This document shows positions 55,219-62,542 of a stretch of DNA of 64,000 bases, one piece after another. Under the pieces are notes generated by a model. It did no database searches, was not told the origin of the DNA, and saw nothing but the letters and a program-made list of their open reading frames with translations. The position numbers and the translations under genes are program-made. How positions within the stretch are numbered: the first letter of the stretch is position 1; each line of letters starts with the position of its first letter. This DNA comes from Blautia sp. An81 (GTDB lineage: Bacteria > Bacillota > Clostridia > Lachnospirales > Lachnospiraceae), in the NCBI RefSeq assembly GCF_002161285.1, contig NZ_NFHH01000015.1:27600-91599 (forward strand), in the 5' to 3' direction.

Positions 55219-55758
55219 TTATTCGTTTTCATCCTCATCTTCGTCCTCTACACCTTCTAATAACTGTGATGTCTTGTCTTTGTCGATTTTTAATGGATCA
55301 TATTCCGAAAGAGCTTCCAGTGTCTGGAACACTTCTTTTTCCAGAATATCAAGAATTATGTTTATATCGTCTTCCCCTACGACTAACGGCGCTACTTTGT
55401 GTGGAATTGCTAGAAGCCTGTTTTTAAAGCTCACGAGCATATCTGTCAGGAACTCTTCTACATCATCTGCTTCATGCAATTCCCTTTTCAGCCGTCTGAG
55501 CTTCAGAATTGATATTTTTTTCTTGATCTGTTCATGTTCAGCCTGTTCCTTCTCTTTATTGTAGTTTGTACCCTGCTGCACTTCCGCTTCCAGTTTATAA
55601 TTTATATACTCCGGAACGCATTTCTCCAGGCAATAGTTTTTTGTCTTTTTCCCATCTGCTGTATTCCGTGAAAACAGCCCAAACTCGTTTTTTAGCTGCC
55701 GAACTCTCCTGTCCGATATCCCCAGAATTGCGGCAAGCTCTTTTTGATTTACATCCAT
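55219..55758 (-). CDS. Terminase small subunit (Nu1-like)
   Basis: 179 residues. The N-terminal winged helix MDVNQKELAAILGISDRRVR recognises DNA, followed by a charged helical part with EQAEHEQIKKKISILKLRRL and an acidic C-terminal end. It lies 14 bases upstream of the large subunit gene. It should bind the packaging site and recruit the large subunit. Confidence 0.88.
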   Translation of the reverse strand: MDVNQKELAAILGISDRRVRQLKNEFGLFSRNTADGKKTKNYCLEKCVPEYINYKLEAEVQQGTNYNKEKEQAEHEQIKKKISILKLRRLKRELHEADDVEEFLTDMLVSFKNRLLAIPHKVAPLVVGEDDINIILDILEKEVFQTLEALSEYDPLKIDKDKTSQLLEGVEDEDEDENE

Positions 55759-55854
55759 CCTCGTGCCTCTTTTCTTCTCCCCAAAACAGGAAGGAAGTAC
55801 CCTTAATTTTTATTTTCTACAGAGGGAAAAGCCGGACCTTCCCCGACCCGCATG

Positions 55855-55898
55855 AAAAAAATTGCACAAGTAGTACCTAACGTTTTTGTGCAATTTTT
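55855..55898. terminator. Hairpin ATTGCACAA / TTGTGCAAT
   Basis: A 9-bp perfect stem (55861-55869 with 55886-55894), flanked by A and T runs, in the 190-base gap upstream of terminase. It may end leftward or rightward transcripts, or be a packaging-region structure. Confidence 0.55.
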
Positions 55899-55903
55899 CA
55901 TAC

Positions 55904-55935
55904 AAAAAAGGGACATCCTTTCGGTTGTCCCTTTT
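55904..55935 (-). terminator. Terminator after the 70-residue gene
   Basis: AAAAGGGACA pairs with TGTCCCTTTT (10 bp). Leftward it is followed by TTTTTTG, directly after the gene at 55953. Confidence 0.82.
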
Positions 55936-55952
55936 GGTCTCTTCCTTGCTTA

Positions 55953-56165
55953 TCATTTTTCTTTTTTTGCTTCTTTTACTTCATTCACAAAAGCATTCAT
56001 CATCTCTGTCAACTTTCCTGCCTGGCTCACGCCAGCTTCATCGCAAGCTTTTGCAAAAGCTTCGACTGTTTCCTTCTTAAGCTTGTATGACTTCGACATC
56101 CATCCTGCCTTTGCTTCATACTTTCTTGTTGCCACGGTCTGTGGCTTCGGGCTTCCTAGCGGCAT
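55953..56165 (-). CDS. Small phage protein, ribbon-helix-helix-like
   Basis: 70 residues: a basic start and SYKLKKETVEAFAKACDEAG followed by KLTEMMNAFVNEVKEAKKEK. The strand-helix-helix outline suits a ribbon-helix-helix DNA-binding protein, though this rests on pattern only. Its start overlaps the end of the preceding small membrane-peptide gene by 10 bases, and a strong terminator follows, so these two form a tiny unit before terminase. Confidence 0.65.
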   Translation of the reverse strand: MPLGSPKPQTVATRKYEAKAGWMSKSYKLKKETVEAFAKACDEAGVSQAGKLTEMMNAFVNEVKEAKKEK

Positions 56166-56251
56166 CTCTTATCCCTCGCTTTCGCAATGAAATAATATAC
56201 CAATTTAACCACCCCGATAGCAATAAAGAATATCCCTAATTTCCACAGCAT
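56156..56251 (-). CDS. Small membrane peptide (31 residues)
   Basis: MLWKLGIFFIAIGVVKLVYY followed by FIAKARDKRCR: one membrane helix with a basic end. The ribosome site is weak (GTAAAG). It overlaps the next gene start, which favours real translation. Function unknown. Confidence 0.5.
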   Translation of the reverse strand: MLWKLGIFFIAIGVVKLVYYFIAKARDKRCR

Positions 56252-56322
56252 TCTTTACACAGATGAGCTTTCATGTTATAGTTTATTCAGAGAAGGGCTT
56301 TCGCCCTTCCCCTTTGATGAGC

Positions 56323-56442
56323 TTAATTAATTAGCTTATCCAGAATCAGTAAGATGATTCCAATGATTAAGTCCGTTATCGCTTGAAGTAGCCAGCTTTT
56401 GTAGTCGATATCGGGCTTTTTCTTTTGTTTCTTTTTGCTCAC
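56323..56442 (-). CDS. Small basic membrane peptide (39 residues, GTG start)
   Basis: Starts at GTG with AAGGAGG 11 bases upstream. The N-terminus is SKKKQKKKPDIDYKSW, and the rest LLQAITDLIIGIILLILDKL is one membrane helix. A stable hairpin (GAAGGGC/GCCCTTC, 56292-56309) follows. The plan, a basic head with a single hydrophobic helix, is seen in type I toxins and in small holin-like peptides, but I cannot choose between these. Confidence 0.6.
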   Translation of the reverse strand: MSKKKQKKKPDIDYKSWLLQAITDLIIGIILLILDKLIN

Positions 56443-56518
56443 CTGTTATCTCACCTCCTTATGTATATATAATATCATATGGTGTACGATATGTCAACAG
56501 ATGAGCACTATTTAATTG

Positions 56519-57259
56519 CTAAAAATTTTTAATAATTATTTCTTTGTATTTTTTGCTATCACTTTTCGTAGCCAGATTATGAGGCCTTTCTACACTGATC
56601 ACTGTATATCCGTCATATAGATTTCGGATTTCCGGGCACTCATTGTATGAAAGAATCCATTTCCCTTTCACCTCATCCAATGTCTTTTTCAGTCTTGTGT
56701 GATCCTCTGGTTGAAATCTATCCGGATAATATTTCTCTGTTTCATAGTAAGGTGGATCCAGGTAGAATAAAGCTCCTGGCCTATCATATGTCCTGATCAG
56801 ATGCTCGAAGTCCAGGTTTTCAATCACTACTGTGGATAGTCTTTCTGAAGCCAAACTTAAAAAGTCTACTGCCTTTTTCATATTCTTTGGCTTAACCCCA
56901 AAAGAATCCAGTCCAGATCCGTAGCTCTCCTTTATTGCTACGAAAAATCGGGCTGCTCTTTGAATGTCCGTCAGCCCTCTTGCGTTTTGTATAAAATCAA
57001 AGAAGAGTTCTCTGGACATCAAAATACCATCCAGCTCCTTTTGTAAAGTCTCCGGATGGAATTTCACGCATCTATATAGATTTACTAAATCACTGTTTAT
57101 GTCATTATATACTTCCATTCCTTTCTTCTCTTTTCCGAATAGAACCCAGCCTGCTCCGCCAAATACTTCTATGTATCTGTCGTAATCTTCAGGGAACTGC
57201 TCCAGGATTTTCTTTCTCAGCAGCTTTTTGCCGCCAATCCAACTTATAAAACTATTCAT
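56519..57259 (-). CDS. DNA adenine methylase (D12/Dam class)
   Basis: About 246 residues from ATG 57259 (MNSFISWIGGKKLLRKKILE). The SAM motif is EVFGGAGWVLFGK and the catalytic motif DPPYYE lies in GALFYLDPPY. Order (FxGxG first, DPPY later) is the alpha class of N6-adenine methylases such as Dam. No restriction enzyme is next to it, so it probably protects phage DNA from host restriction or regulates packaging and transcription. The target site is unknown. Confidence 0.9.
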   Translation of the reverse strand: MNSFISWIGGKKLLRKKILEQFPEDYDRYIEVFGGAGWVLFGKEKKGMEVYNDINSDLVNLYRCVKFHPETLQKELDGILMSRELFFDFIQNARGLTDIQRAARFFVAIKESYGSGLDSFGVKPKNMKKAVDFLSLASERLSTVVIENLDFEHLIRTYDRPGALFYLDPPYYETEKYYPDRFQPEDHTRLKKTLDEVKGKWILSYNECPEIRNLYDGYTVISVERPHNLATKSDSKKYKEIIIKNF

Positions 57260-57306
57260 ATTCACCACTGCCTTTCTATTTTTTTAGAAAAGCCTTGTCG
57301 GGTAAA

Positions 57307-57380
57307 TGGGCCCTCTGGGATTTGAACCCAGGACATACCGGTTATGAGCCGGTTGCTCTAACCAACTGAGCTAAAGATCC
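57307..57380 (-). tRNA. Phage tRNA with CAT anticodon (Met or Ile2 type)
   Basis: 74 bases: D-stem GCTC/GAGC, anticodon stem ACCGG/CCGGT with loop CTCATAA, T-arm CTGGG-TTCAAAT-CCCAG, discriminator A. The acceptor GGATCTT/AGGGCCC has one A-C mismatch and two G-U pairs, so it has drifted. CAT may read Met, or AUA if modified to lysidine. Confidence 0.85.
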
Positions 57381-57413
57381 AAAAAGGCACTCCGAAATCT
57401 CAGAATGCCTTTT
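57381..57413 (-). terminator. Terminator between the membrane-protein gene and tRNA(CAT)
   Basis: AAAAGGCA pairs with TGCCTTTT around a 16-base loop. It directly abuts the 5-prime end of the tRNA, and ends the leftward gene at 57433. Confidence 0.75.
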
Positions 57414-57432
57414 ATAAACATAAAAAATATTT

Positions 57433-57762
57433 CTATTTTTTCGCACCAACCCCAAACATATAGCCTACTGCTGATGTAATTGCCGGCAATATCACATTCC
57501 AATAATCATGCCCTAATACCATACATATAATCCCTACCAAGGACAGTAATATGCATACTGTAAAAGCTATATTCATAGCCGCATTTTCCTTTTTATTCCC
57601 GAAAAATTTCCCCATCCATCCACCATCCTTGTCTTTACTGTTTGCGATACTGTCTATTATTGCTTTTTGGTTAGATTCACTTAAACCTGTGATTATTTCT
57701 GGTTTTGCCAATGAAGCCAATGTATCTTCTGGTAAAGGAGTTTTATCTAAAGTATCCTGCAT
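57433..57762 (-). CDS. Phage membrane protein of unknown function
   Basis: 109 residues: a soluble Lys/Glu/Asp region (residues 1-60), then two membrane helices (AMNIAFTVCILLSLVGIICM and WNVILPAITSAVGYMFGVGA). No family recognised. It starts just after the stop of the gene at 57764 and is closed by a terminator, so the pair is a separate cassette among phage RNAs. Superinfection exclusion or host defence are possible roles, from location only. Confidence 0.65.
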   Translation of the reverse strand: MQDTLDKTPLPEDTLASLAKPEIITGLSESNQKAIIDSIANSKDKDGGWMGKFFGNKKENAAMNIAFTVCILLSLVGIICMVLGHDYWNVILPAITSAVGYMFGVGAKK

Positions 57763-57763
57763 A

Positions 57764-58120
57764 TCAGCACCTACTCTCTATAAATGCTGCATATTCTAAT
57801 TTTCTGATATAATTATTTGCGGACAATTTTTCAACCCAAAAATGAAGATATACAGATTTACCGCCAACTGTGGCAATGCGTATCGGCTCAACGGTTCCCG
57901 CTCCTGCTTCGAAGTTTACGCACCTAATGGAGATGGTATTGCTTTTCTCATCAACTATTTTATCAAAGCTTCTTTCTCCTCCATTTTCTTCGAAACTGAA
58001 CTTTAATTTGACAGAAAATGCAATTCCTATCTTTAAGACCATGTCAATCCCCGAATTTGAGTCAAACGTAATTACGCTACCTGAATCAATTACTTTATAA
58101 TTTCCAGAATAAATTTCCAT
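57764..58120 (-). CDS. DUF6864-like protein, unknown function
   Basis: 118 residues from ATG 58120 with GGAGG 9 bases upstream; the frame runs further up through tRNA sequence and is not coding there. MEIYSGNYKVIDSGSVITFD resembles the start of a family I recall as DUF6864, beta-rich, found beside membrane proteins in Clostridia (low certainty). It pairs with the two-helix membrane protein that starts 1 base later. Confidence 0.65.
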   Translation of the reverse strand: MEIYSGNYKVIDSGSVITFDSNSGIDMVLKIGIAFSVKLKFSFEENGGERSFDKIVDEKSNTISIRCVNFEAGAGTVEPIRIATVGGKSVYLHFWVEKLSANNYIRKLEYAAFIESRC

Positions 58121-58160
58121 TACCTGGTTCCTCCAATTACATTTTTTTCTATCATATAAC

Positions 58161-58190
58161 AAAACACCCCATATTTCTACAGGGTGTTTC
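58161..58190 (-). terminator. Terminator upstream of the DUF6864-like gene
   Basis: AAACACCC pairs with GGGTGTTT, 12-base loop; leftward it is followed by TTGTTATAT. It follows the tRNA-like element and closes the RNA region. Confidence 0.75.
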
Positions 58191-58226
58191 AAAAAAATGT
58201 ATTGGAGGGTATCTCCTTTCGGAGAA

Positions 58227-58305
58227 TCGGAACACCGGGGATCGAACCCGGCCCTTGTGCCTGAACCATGGAAGCACACGCTCTCATCCAGTGAGCTATA
58301 TTCCA
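58227..58305 (-). tRNA. tRNA-like element with enlarged anticodon loop
   Basis: A 79-base element with acceptor TGGAATA/TGTTCCG (G-U pairs at both positions 1-72 and 6-67), D-arm GCTC/GAGC, and T-arm CCGGG-TTCGATC-CCCGG. The middle arm TGTGC/GCACA closes 13 bases instead of 7, so no standard anticodon can be assigned. It may be a decayed tRNA, a tRNA with a rearranged arm, or a tRNA mimic. Confidence 0.5.
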
Positions 58306-58319
58306 TACAATCCACATGC

Positions 58320-58540
58320 GCCGTAATGCCGATTGTGTGATGGTTTCCAGGACTTCTGTCCTGCTTTTGATAAGGCAGTAACATAACCATGAAGTAGACT
58401 GCCATCTGCCGGCGCAGTACGTTGGCTTAAAAATTTGAGAAGGGGCGGGCGGTCTTTTAGGTACCCGCAATCTTTGCGGCCTACGGGCCACTGCCTTGGC
58501 CCGATACAGCAACAGGTCTATGGACCTTGTTGCTGAAATA
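58320..58540 (-). ncRNA. Candidate structured non-coding RNA
   Basis: No convincing gene lies in 58306-58582, yet perfect or near-perfect stems follow one another: CAGCAAC/GTTGCTG with inner GGTC/GACC (58508-58536), GGGCCA/TGGCCC (58485-58502), CCGCAA/TTGCGG (58465-58479), GGCAGT/ACTGCC (58373-58403) and CAGGAC/GTCCTG with a four-base loop (58348-58363). Leftward it precedes the tRNA-like element. It is shorter than GOLLD or ROOL RNAs known beside phage tRNAs. Expression is inferred. Confidence 0.55.
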
Positions 58541-58582
58541 TGGTTACGTCTTATTTATTCAACTTAACCTGATATCATAATA

Positions 58583-59026
58583 TCACGGAATGTCGGTCAA
58601 TTTGTGGTCCAATTTCAATTCATTTAAAATTGCATAGAATTTTTTTCTTACGCCATAAAAATCTCTCCGACACATCGGGATCTTGCCCTGCTCCTCATCA
58701 AATTCTATGAACTCATACGGGAGCCCCAGAGTTACAGATTTTACTATGTATCTCCATATTTCTGGATTTGCCCTGATGGCAGCTTCTTCGATCATAGCGC
58801 AATCTCTTTTATAGATATCGTTATCTATAGCCTGGTTTTCCACCTGGCTTCCAACACTATGTCCCTTAGGCTGTCCGTCATACTGCGTCGCTGAAAGCCC
58901 ATATTTTATCTTTGATTTTTTCTCGTCATATTGAAGGCAGAATGCCTTTAATTCTTTATACCGATTCTTTGAGATCCCATAATCCTCCCAGGTCATGTCT
59001 CGCAGTCTCTTTTTCAAAGGGATCAC
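58583..59026 (-). CDS. ArpU/RinA-like late-gene regulator (probable)
   Basis: 147 residues: MIPLKKRLRDMTWEDYGISK, RYKELKAFCLQYDEKKSKIK, an acidic middle with IYKRDCAMIEEAAIRANPEI, and CRRDFYGVRKKFYAILNELK at the end. The size, composition and place as the last early gene before tRNAs and terminase resemble ArpU/RinA regulators that switch on late genes. The family link is by pattern, not alignment. It overlaps the zinc-ribbon gene upstream by 4 bases. Confidence 0.68.
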   Translation of the reverse strand: MIPLKKRLRDMTWEDYGISKNRYKELKAFCLQYDEKKSKIKYGLSATQYDGQPKGHSVGSQVENQAIDNDIYKRDCAMIEEAAIRANPEIWRYIVKSVTLGLPYEFIEFDEEQGKIPMCRRDFYGVRKKFYAILNELKLDHKLTDIP

Positions 59027-59274
59027 CTCCTGTATTCTCTTCCCGTCTCTTTATCCCGTAAGCCTATAATCTCCAGGCCGGAGACTCCTGCTGCCGCATT
59101 GAGCATTTTGTAGATGCTCCGGATATGTTTTGGCATCCTGCTGGCATTATGTACGGCTCTTTCTGCTGTTGGATCTGGGTATCCTTCTTTGTTCATAGCT
59201 TTTACCTCACAACTTCTGCAAACTTGTCTTCCTTCTGGGATTATGGATCCGCAGAAGACACACCTGTTTTCCAC
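59023..59274 (-). CDS. Zinc-ribbon phage protein
   Basis: 83 residues. RCVFCGSIIPEGRQVCRSCE gives a four-Cys ribbon, then a helical part with PKHIRSIYKMLNAAAGVSGL and EIIGLRDKETGREYRR. No specific function known; such proteins accompany early phage genes in Clostridia. It overlaps the regulator-like gene by 4 bases. Confidence 0.72.
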   Translation of the reverse strand: MENRCVFCGSIIPEGRQVCRSCEVKAMNKEGYPDPTAERAVHNASRMPKHIRSIYKMLNAAAGVSGLEIIGLRDKETGREYRR

Positions 59275-59279
59275 TTATG

Positions 59280-59612
59280 TCACCTTCTTCCAAATATCTC
59301 CTCGCCTATTCTCTGGTACTCCTTGGATATATTCTCAAAGGCCTCTTCCCATTCTTTTCCATGCCCGGCTCCCTCTCCTGCTGCCACATGTGCCAGCTCA
59401 TGAGCAAACACTTCTGCAGCGTCTTTTATGGCCAGTTCTGCACTTATTGCAACTATAGGAGTCTCATCTGCATAAAAAATTGTGATCCCATATGCTTTTT
59501 CTCCCTGATCATCTGTGATATCCGGCTCAATGCAAGCTCTGTATTCTTTTTCTGGATATAGTGTTTTAAACGCTTTGTTAATCAGTTCAAAAGGTGAGTT
59601 CTCAAAAATCAT
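59280..59612 (-). CDS. HExxH-type putative metalloprotease
   Basis: 110 residues. VFAHELAHVAAGEGAGHGKE carries HExxH plus a third His 10 residues on, as in SprT-like and related minimal zinc proteases. FEDAF-like WEEAFENISKEY follows. A peptidase role is inferred; as a phage early protein it might act on a host regulator. It overlaps the upstream zinc-ribbon gene by 4 bases. Confidence 0.72.
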   Translation of the reverse strand: MIFENSPFELINKAFKTLYPEKEYRACIEPDITDDQGEKAYGITIFYADETPIVAISAELAIKDAAEVFAHELAHVAAGEGAGHGKEWEEAFENISKEYQRIGEEIFGRR

Positions 59613-59809
59613 TCTTCATCCCCTCCCTCTTCATAAGTCTTTAATCGGTTGTTGACTACACTTTGGCATCCACATACAGGACAATCGTAGCAATCTCTTA
59701 AACAATCTGGTCCTATCATGTTCTGTTCAATTCCTGTATATCTGTTTTCTTTTTTTAATTCAATTTCGTTTCCGCATACTCTGCATTTTATCTTTTTGAT
59801 TTCGCTCAT
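59609..59809 (-). CDS. Small double CxxC zinc-ribbon protein
   Basis: 66 residues: IKCRVCGNEIELKKENRYTG, then DCLRDCYDCPVCGCQSVVNN, giving Cys pairs for one or two zinc ions, and an acidic end. Function unknown. It overlaps the metalloprotease-like gene by 4 bases, so the two are translated together. Confidence 0.7.
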   Translation of the reverse strand: MSEIKKIKCRVCGNEIELKKENRYTGIEQNMIGPDCLRDCYDCPVCGCQSVVNNRLKTYEEGGDEE

Positions 59810-59836
59810 ATTACTTCGTTTCCTCCAAATGCCACT

Positions 59837-60175
59837 TTAATCATATAATGCCTGCCCGCAATTTGAACAATTATTTAATATGCACCCAAATGTCGAATCG
59901 TCATATTTTGTTTTCTGGATTTTCCCACATGAAGGACATTTGTAATGCGTATGGTCAGGGCAGGAATCCTCAATACATTTCTTCGGTATCTGCTTTTCCC
60001 TGGCTTCACGGCACTCTTCTACGGTTCCGATTTCCCGGTACTGCTGAATTTCTTCGAGAGCGGAGATTGCCTTGCTATATGCGCAGTTTTCTTCTCCATA
60101 TAAGCATCCATCATGACAATTCTCTGAATAGCATGATTCTTTCTTAATTCTTTCAATCGCTTCATTTTCCGTCAT
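59837..60175 (-). CDS. Cys-rich zinc-ribbon phage protein
   Basis: About 112 residues from ATG 60175 (MTENEAIERIKKESCYSENC); upstream in-frame ATGs at 60193-60181 are too near AAAGGG. The N-terminal part has SCYSENCHDGCLYGEENCAY, and the C-terminus a ribbon KCPSCGKIQKTKYDD with NNCSNCGQALYD. Seen often in Clostridial phages, function unknown. Confidence 0.7.
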   Translation of the reverse strand: MTENEAIERIKKESCYSENCHDGCLYGEENCAYSKAISALEEIQQYREIGTVEECREAREKQIPKKCIEDSCPDHTHYKCPSCGKIQKTKYDDSTFGCILNNCSNCGQALYD

Positions 60176-60208
60176 AATCATCATCCCTTTCACTAAATGC
60201 TTGTTTGA

Positions 60209-60376
60209 TCAATCTTTTCTAGTAAACCTGCCTATGATATGCTCTCTAAATCTGTTCTCTTCCTGCTGCCTGGGGCATTTCACGTCCCCAGGCGATACCA
60301 ATGCTTTCAGTTCCCTGCAGTAATGGTCTCCAGTCTGCAGGTCTTCCCTGTGTGCATCACAGTCTATACAATTCAT
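60209..60376 (-). CDS. Small Cys-rich phage protein (55 residues)
   Basis: MNCIDCDAHREDLQTGDHYC and VSPGDVKCPRQQEENRFREH show five Cys. AGGAGG lies 10 bases before the ATG, and the start overlaps the end of the gene at 60373 by 4 bases, which supports translation. Confidence 0.65.
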   Translation of the reverse strand: MNCIDCDAHREDLQTGDHYCRELKALVSPGDVKCPRQQEENRFREHIIGRFTRKD

Positions 60377-60564
60377 TCTTTTAGCTCCTCCTTAATTTCC
60401 TGATCTGTCAGTTCGAATATTTCATATTCGTGCCGAAAAACAGCTCCGGCGCCCGTAACCTCCAGGCACCGGATCCAGCGCTCCGCTTCTAGCTGGCGCC
60501 CATTAATAACAATCTTCCGGTGATGTAGGTATTTCCGGCCAGGAGTCAATTTTCTTTTATCCAT
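60373..60564 (-). CDS. Small basic phage protein (63 residues)
   Basis: From ATG 60564 (AAGGAG upstream): MDKRKLTPGRKYLHHRKIVI, then RWIRCLEVTGAGAVFRHEYE and an acidic end. A beta-rich compact protein. The frame opens 24 codons earlier without a ribosome site. No family recognised. Confidence 0.65.
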   Translation of the reverse strand: MDKRKLTPGRKYLHHRKIVINGRQLEAERWIRCLEVTGAGAVFRHEYEIFELTDQEIKEELKE

Positions 60565-60574
60565 TCCTGCTCCT

Positions 60575-60880
60575 TTACTTAATGGTCTCGTAGATATTCT
60601 TTTTCCTGTTGTATCTGATCGGGACTGGAGCTCCACAGCTCAGGCAAGGTATATCAAACATTTCCTCTTTTTTGTTTGTCATATATTTGTACCTTCCTCC
60701 ACATTCACAATTCACATACATGGGAATCAGCGGTTCTGTAAACTCTTCATTGCAGCCGCAATTATCGCAATGGATACTGTGCATTCCTTTTTTAGAACAC
60801 TGTCCTTTCTCTTCTCCGCATTCTGGGCAACGGATATACAGAAATCCCTTATATGTATGTTCTGTATTTTCTTCTTTCAT
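60575..60880 (-). CDS. Multi-zinc-ribbon phage protein
   Basis: 101 residues: FLYIRCPECGEEKGQCSKKG, IHCDNCGCNEEF, YVNCECGGRY and FDIPCLSCGAPVPIRYNRKK give four Cys clusters. Its own ribosome site is poor. The small gene upstream reaches this ATG in frame if its run of ten G were nine, so this may be the C-terminal part of a longer protein. Confidence 0.7.
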   Translation of the reverse strand: MKEENTEHTYKGFLYIRCPECGEEKGQCSKKGMHSIHCDNCGCNEEFTEPLIPMYVNCECGGRYKYMTNKKEEMFDIPCLSCGAPVPIRYNRKKNIYETIK

Positions 60881-60914
60881 CTGGTACTCTTTTGTTTTTG
60901 AATTTTCCTTTGTT

Positions 60915-61037
60915 TCAGGAATACCCCCCCCCCGCCAAATTTAGCAGTTCTGCTACCAATAGTCCGAAGAGCCGTTCGCTCTGCTCTTCATCTCCTTTTA
61001 AAGTAAATCGTTTGGTCTTTGTATTGATCGTCAGCAT
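60915..61037 (-). CDS. Small phage protein ending in a G10 tract (40 residues)
   Basis: MLTINTKTKRFTLKGDEEQS with AGGAG upstream, then RLFGLLVAELLNLAGGGYS and stop. Ten consecutive G (60924-60933 on the complement) encode the Gly run. With nine G the frame would pass through PETKENSKTKEYQ into the zinc-ribbon gene at 60880. Either a variable tract or a sequencing effect. Confidence 0.6.
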   Translation of the reverse strand: MLTINTKTKRFTLKGDEEQSERLFGLLVAELLNLAGGGYS

Positions 61038-61039
61038 AT

Positions 61040-62542
61040 CTATCTCTCCTTTTGTATGTATTTCAGGAATTCTACCAATTCAGTTTCGTTGCTTGGGAAC
61101 TTATCATAGATTTCATGCCTGTTCCATTTTGGGACGCAGCCGCTTTTGTCTTTCGGCGGCTCTGGTCCTCCCACCAGGTGAAGGTAAGAAATAGTATGTT
61201 CTTCATACCAGTCAGTGGCCGGCCTAGTGTATTCTTCTGCAATCAGCCGGGCGCCGTTGTCAAAATCGTATTTGTAATACCTGGCGCCAATATTCTTATC
61301 TTCGTACCAAAGCCCCCATGCCTGGTGATTCCTTAGCCATTCTTTTCGCTGATCATTGTTTTTAAAAAGCGGAAGTTCTGGCTGGATAGCTTCCGGGATA
61401 TCCTCTTGATCAAGATCAGCAATCATTCCGGCATAGGCGCCGATCATCAGTTTCTGCTTACGGACACGGATATCTTTTTCCGTATAAGCTTCATTCATGA
61501 TCTTTAATAGTCTCTTCGCCTCTTCCAGAAGATTCCGGAGAAGTTCCATGTCTGTTTCATCGGACAGTTCCTCATATCGTTCTTCCGGATCGGCAGGATT
61601 AATGGTTTCTACAGTTTTCTCGCAGATTTCCGGAGGATTCATAAATAGTTCCTGATCGGATTCCTCCTGTTGCGCCATCGCAACGATTTCCTGCTGCTCT
61701 CTGCTGTCTGAGGCAATATGTTCTTTCGGAAGGATCTCCGGGTAATCCTGTATTTCCATCTGTCCCTGTATCTGCTCTTTAGGCTCCTGCTGCACTGGCA
61801 CAATACTTTCTTTCTGGTTTTCCTGAGCCTTTTCCATGGCAACTATATTCCACATAGACTGGATTGCTGCTGCCAAATAGAACCAATCGAAATCCCCAAT
61901 GCAACTATTTTCTTCGTCCCATACCTGGATGCAATCATCAAAAAGATTTATATGGCCGGTTCCTTTATCGGTTGAAAAGTAATAACACCGGCTTTTTCCT
62001 GCAAGTTTTTTCCTGATCTCTTTCGGGCTTTCATCTACCTGCATAACACGGTTCATAAAATCCTGGAGGAACCAAAAATGCCAGGAAGAAATTAAGCGTT
62101 TTGCAGCATCGTTCAGATACTTTCTTTCTGTTTCATCAGGCTTCTTCAGTTCTATTTTAGGGGCCTCCGGCTTCCTGATCTCCCGGATCTCCTTGGCAGT
62201 CATGTCCGGCCTGGCCTGCTCCATCTGTTCATCTGTCAGATACAGCATTTCCTGGAGCTGGCTTTTTCCGAAATCCCGGTATTCTTCTTTCAGGTAAGGG
62301 CTGTTTCCGTCCTGGCTGAACTTATCGTTCATGGCCATCCACCTGCTGCAGGTAGACTTGCTTATACCATAGGTATCCTGAGCAAACTCCCAGATATCCT
62401 TGAATCCGTCCTGTCGGTACATCTCATTGTCACGGATCATTTTCAGATAATACCCGATAGTAATGAATTTTCTGGACATGCTTTCCAGGTCCCGGCGTAT
62501 GATATTTTTGGCATTGTCGTAGTTTGTGATCTCGTTATCCAT
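61040..62542 (-). CDS. Large phage early protein with HTH-like N-terminus
   Basis: 500 residues. Residues 1-130 resemble DUF3102-type DNA-associated proteins: NIIRRDLESMSRKFITIGYY, WEFAQDTYGISKSTCSRWMA (helix-turn-helix-like), and TAKEIREIRKPEAPKIELKK. The middle (260-350) is Gln/Glu-rich low complexity. The C-terminal 120 residues form a compact domain with WYEDKNIGARYYKYDFDNGA, repeated in other phage early proteins. Replication or transcription control is possible; function unproven. Confidence 0.75.
   Translation of the reverse strand: MDNEITNYDNAKNIIRRDLESMSRKFITIGYYLKMIRDNEMYRQDGFKDIWEFAQDTYGISKSTCSRWMAMNDKFSQDGNSPYLKEEYRDFGKSQLQEMLYLTDEQMEQARPDMTAKEIREIRKPEAPKIELKKPDETERKYLNDAAKRLISSWHFWFLQDFMNRVMQVDESPKEIRKKLAGKSRCYYFSTDKGTGHINLFDDCIQVWDEENSCIGDFDWFYLAAAIQSMWNIVAMEKAQENQKESIVPVQQEPKEQIQGQMEIQDYPEILPKEHIASDSREQQEIVAMAQQEESDQELFMNPPEICEKTVETINPADPEERYEELSDETDMELLRNLLEEAKRLLKIMNEAYTEKDIRVRKQKLMIGAYAGMIADLDQEDIPEAIQPELPLFKNNDQRKEWLRNHQAWGLWYEDKNIGARYYKYDFDNGARLIAEEYTRPATDWYEEHTISYLHLVGGPEPPKDKSGCVPKWNRHEIYDKFPSNETELVEFLKYIQKER

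Noticed and set aside
58121..58405. N-terminal extension of the DUF6864-like protein
   Set aside because: The open frame there runs through the tRNA-like element and terminator, and the GGAGG site marks the start at 58120.
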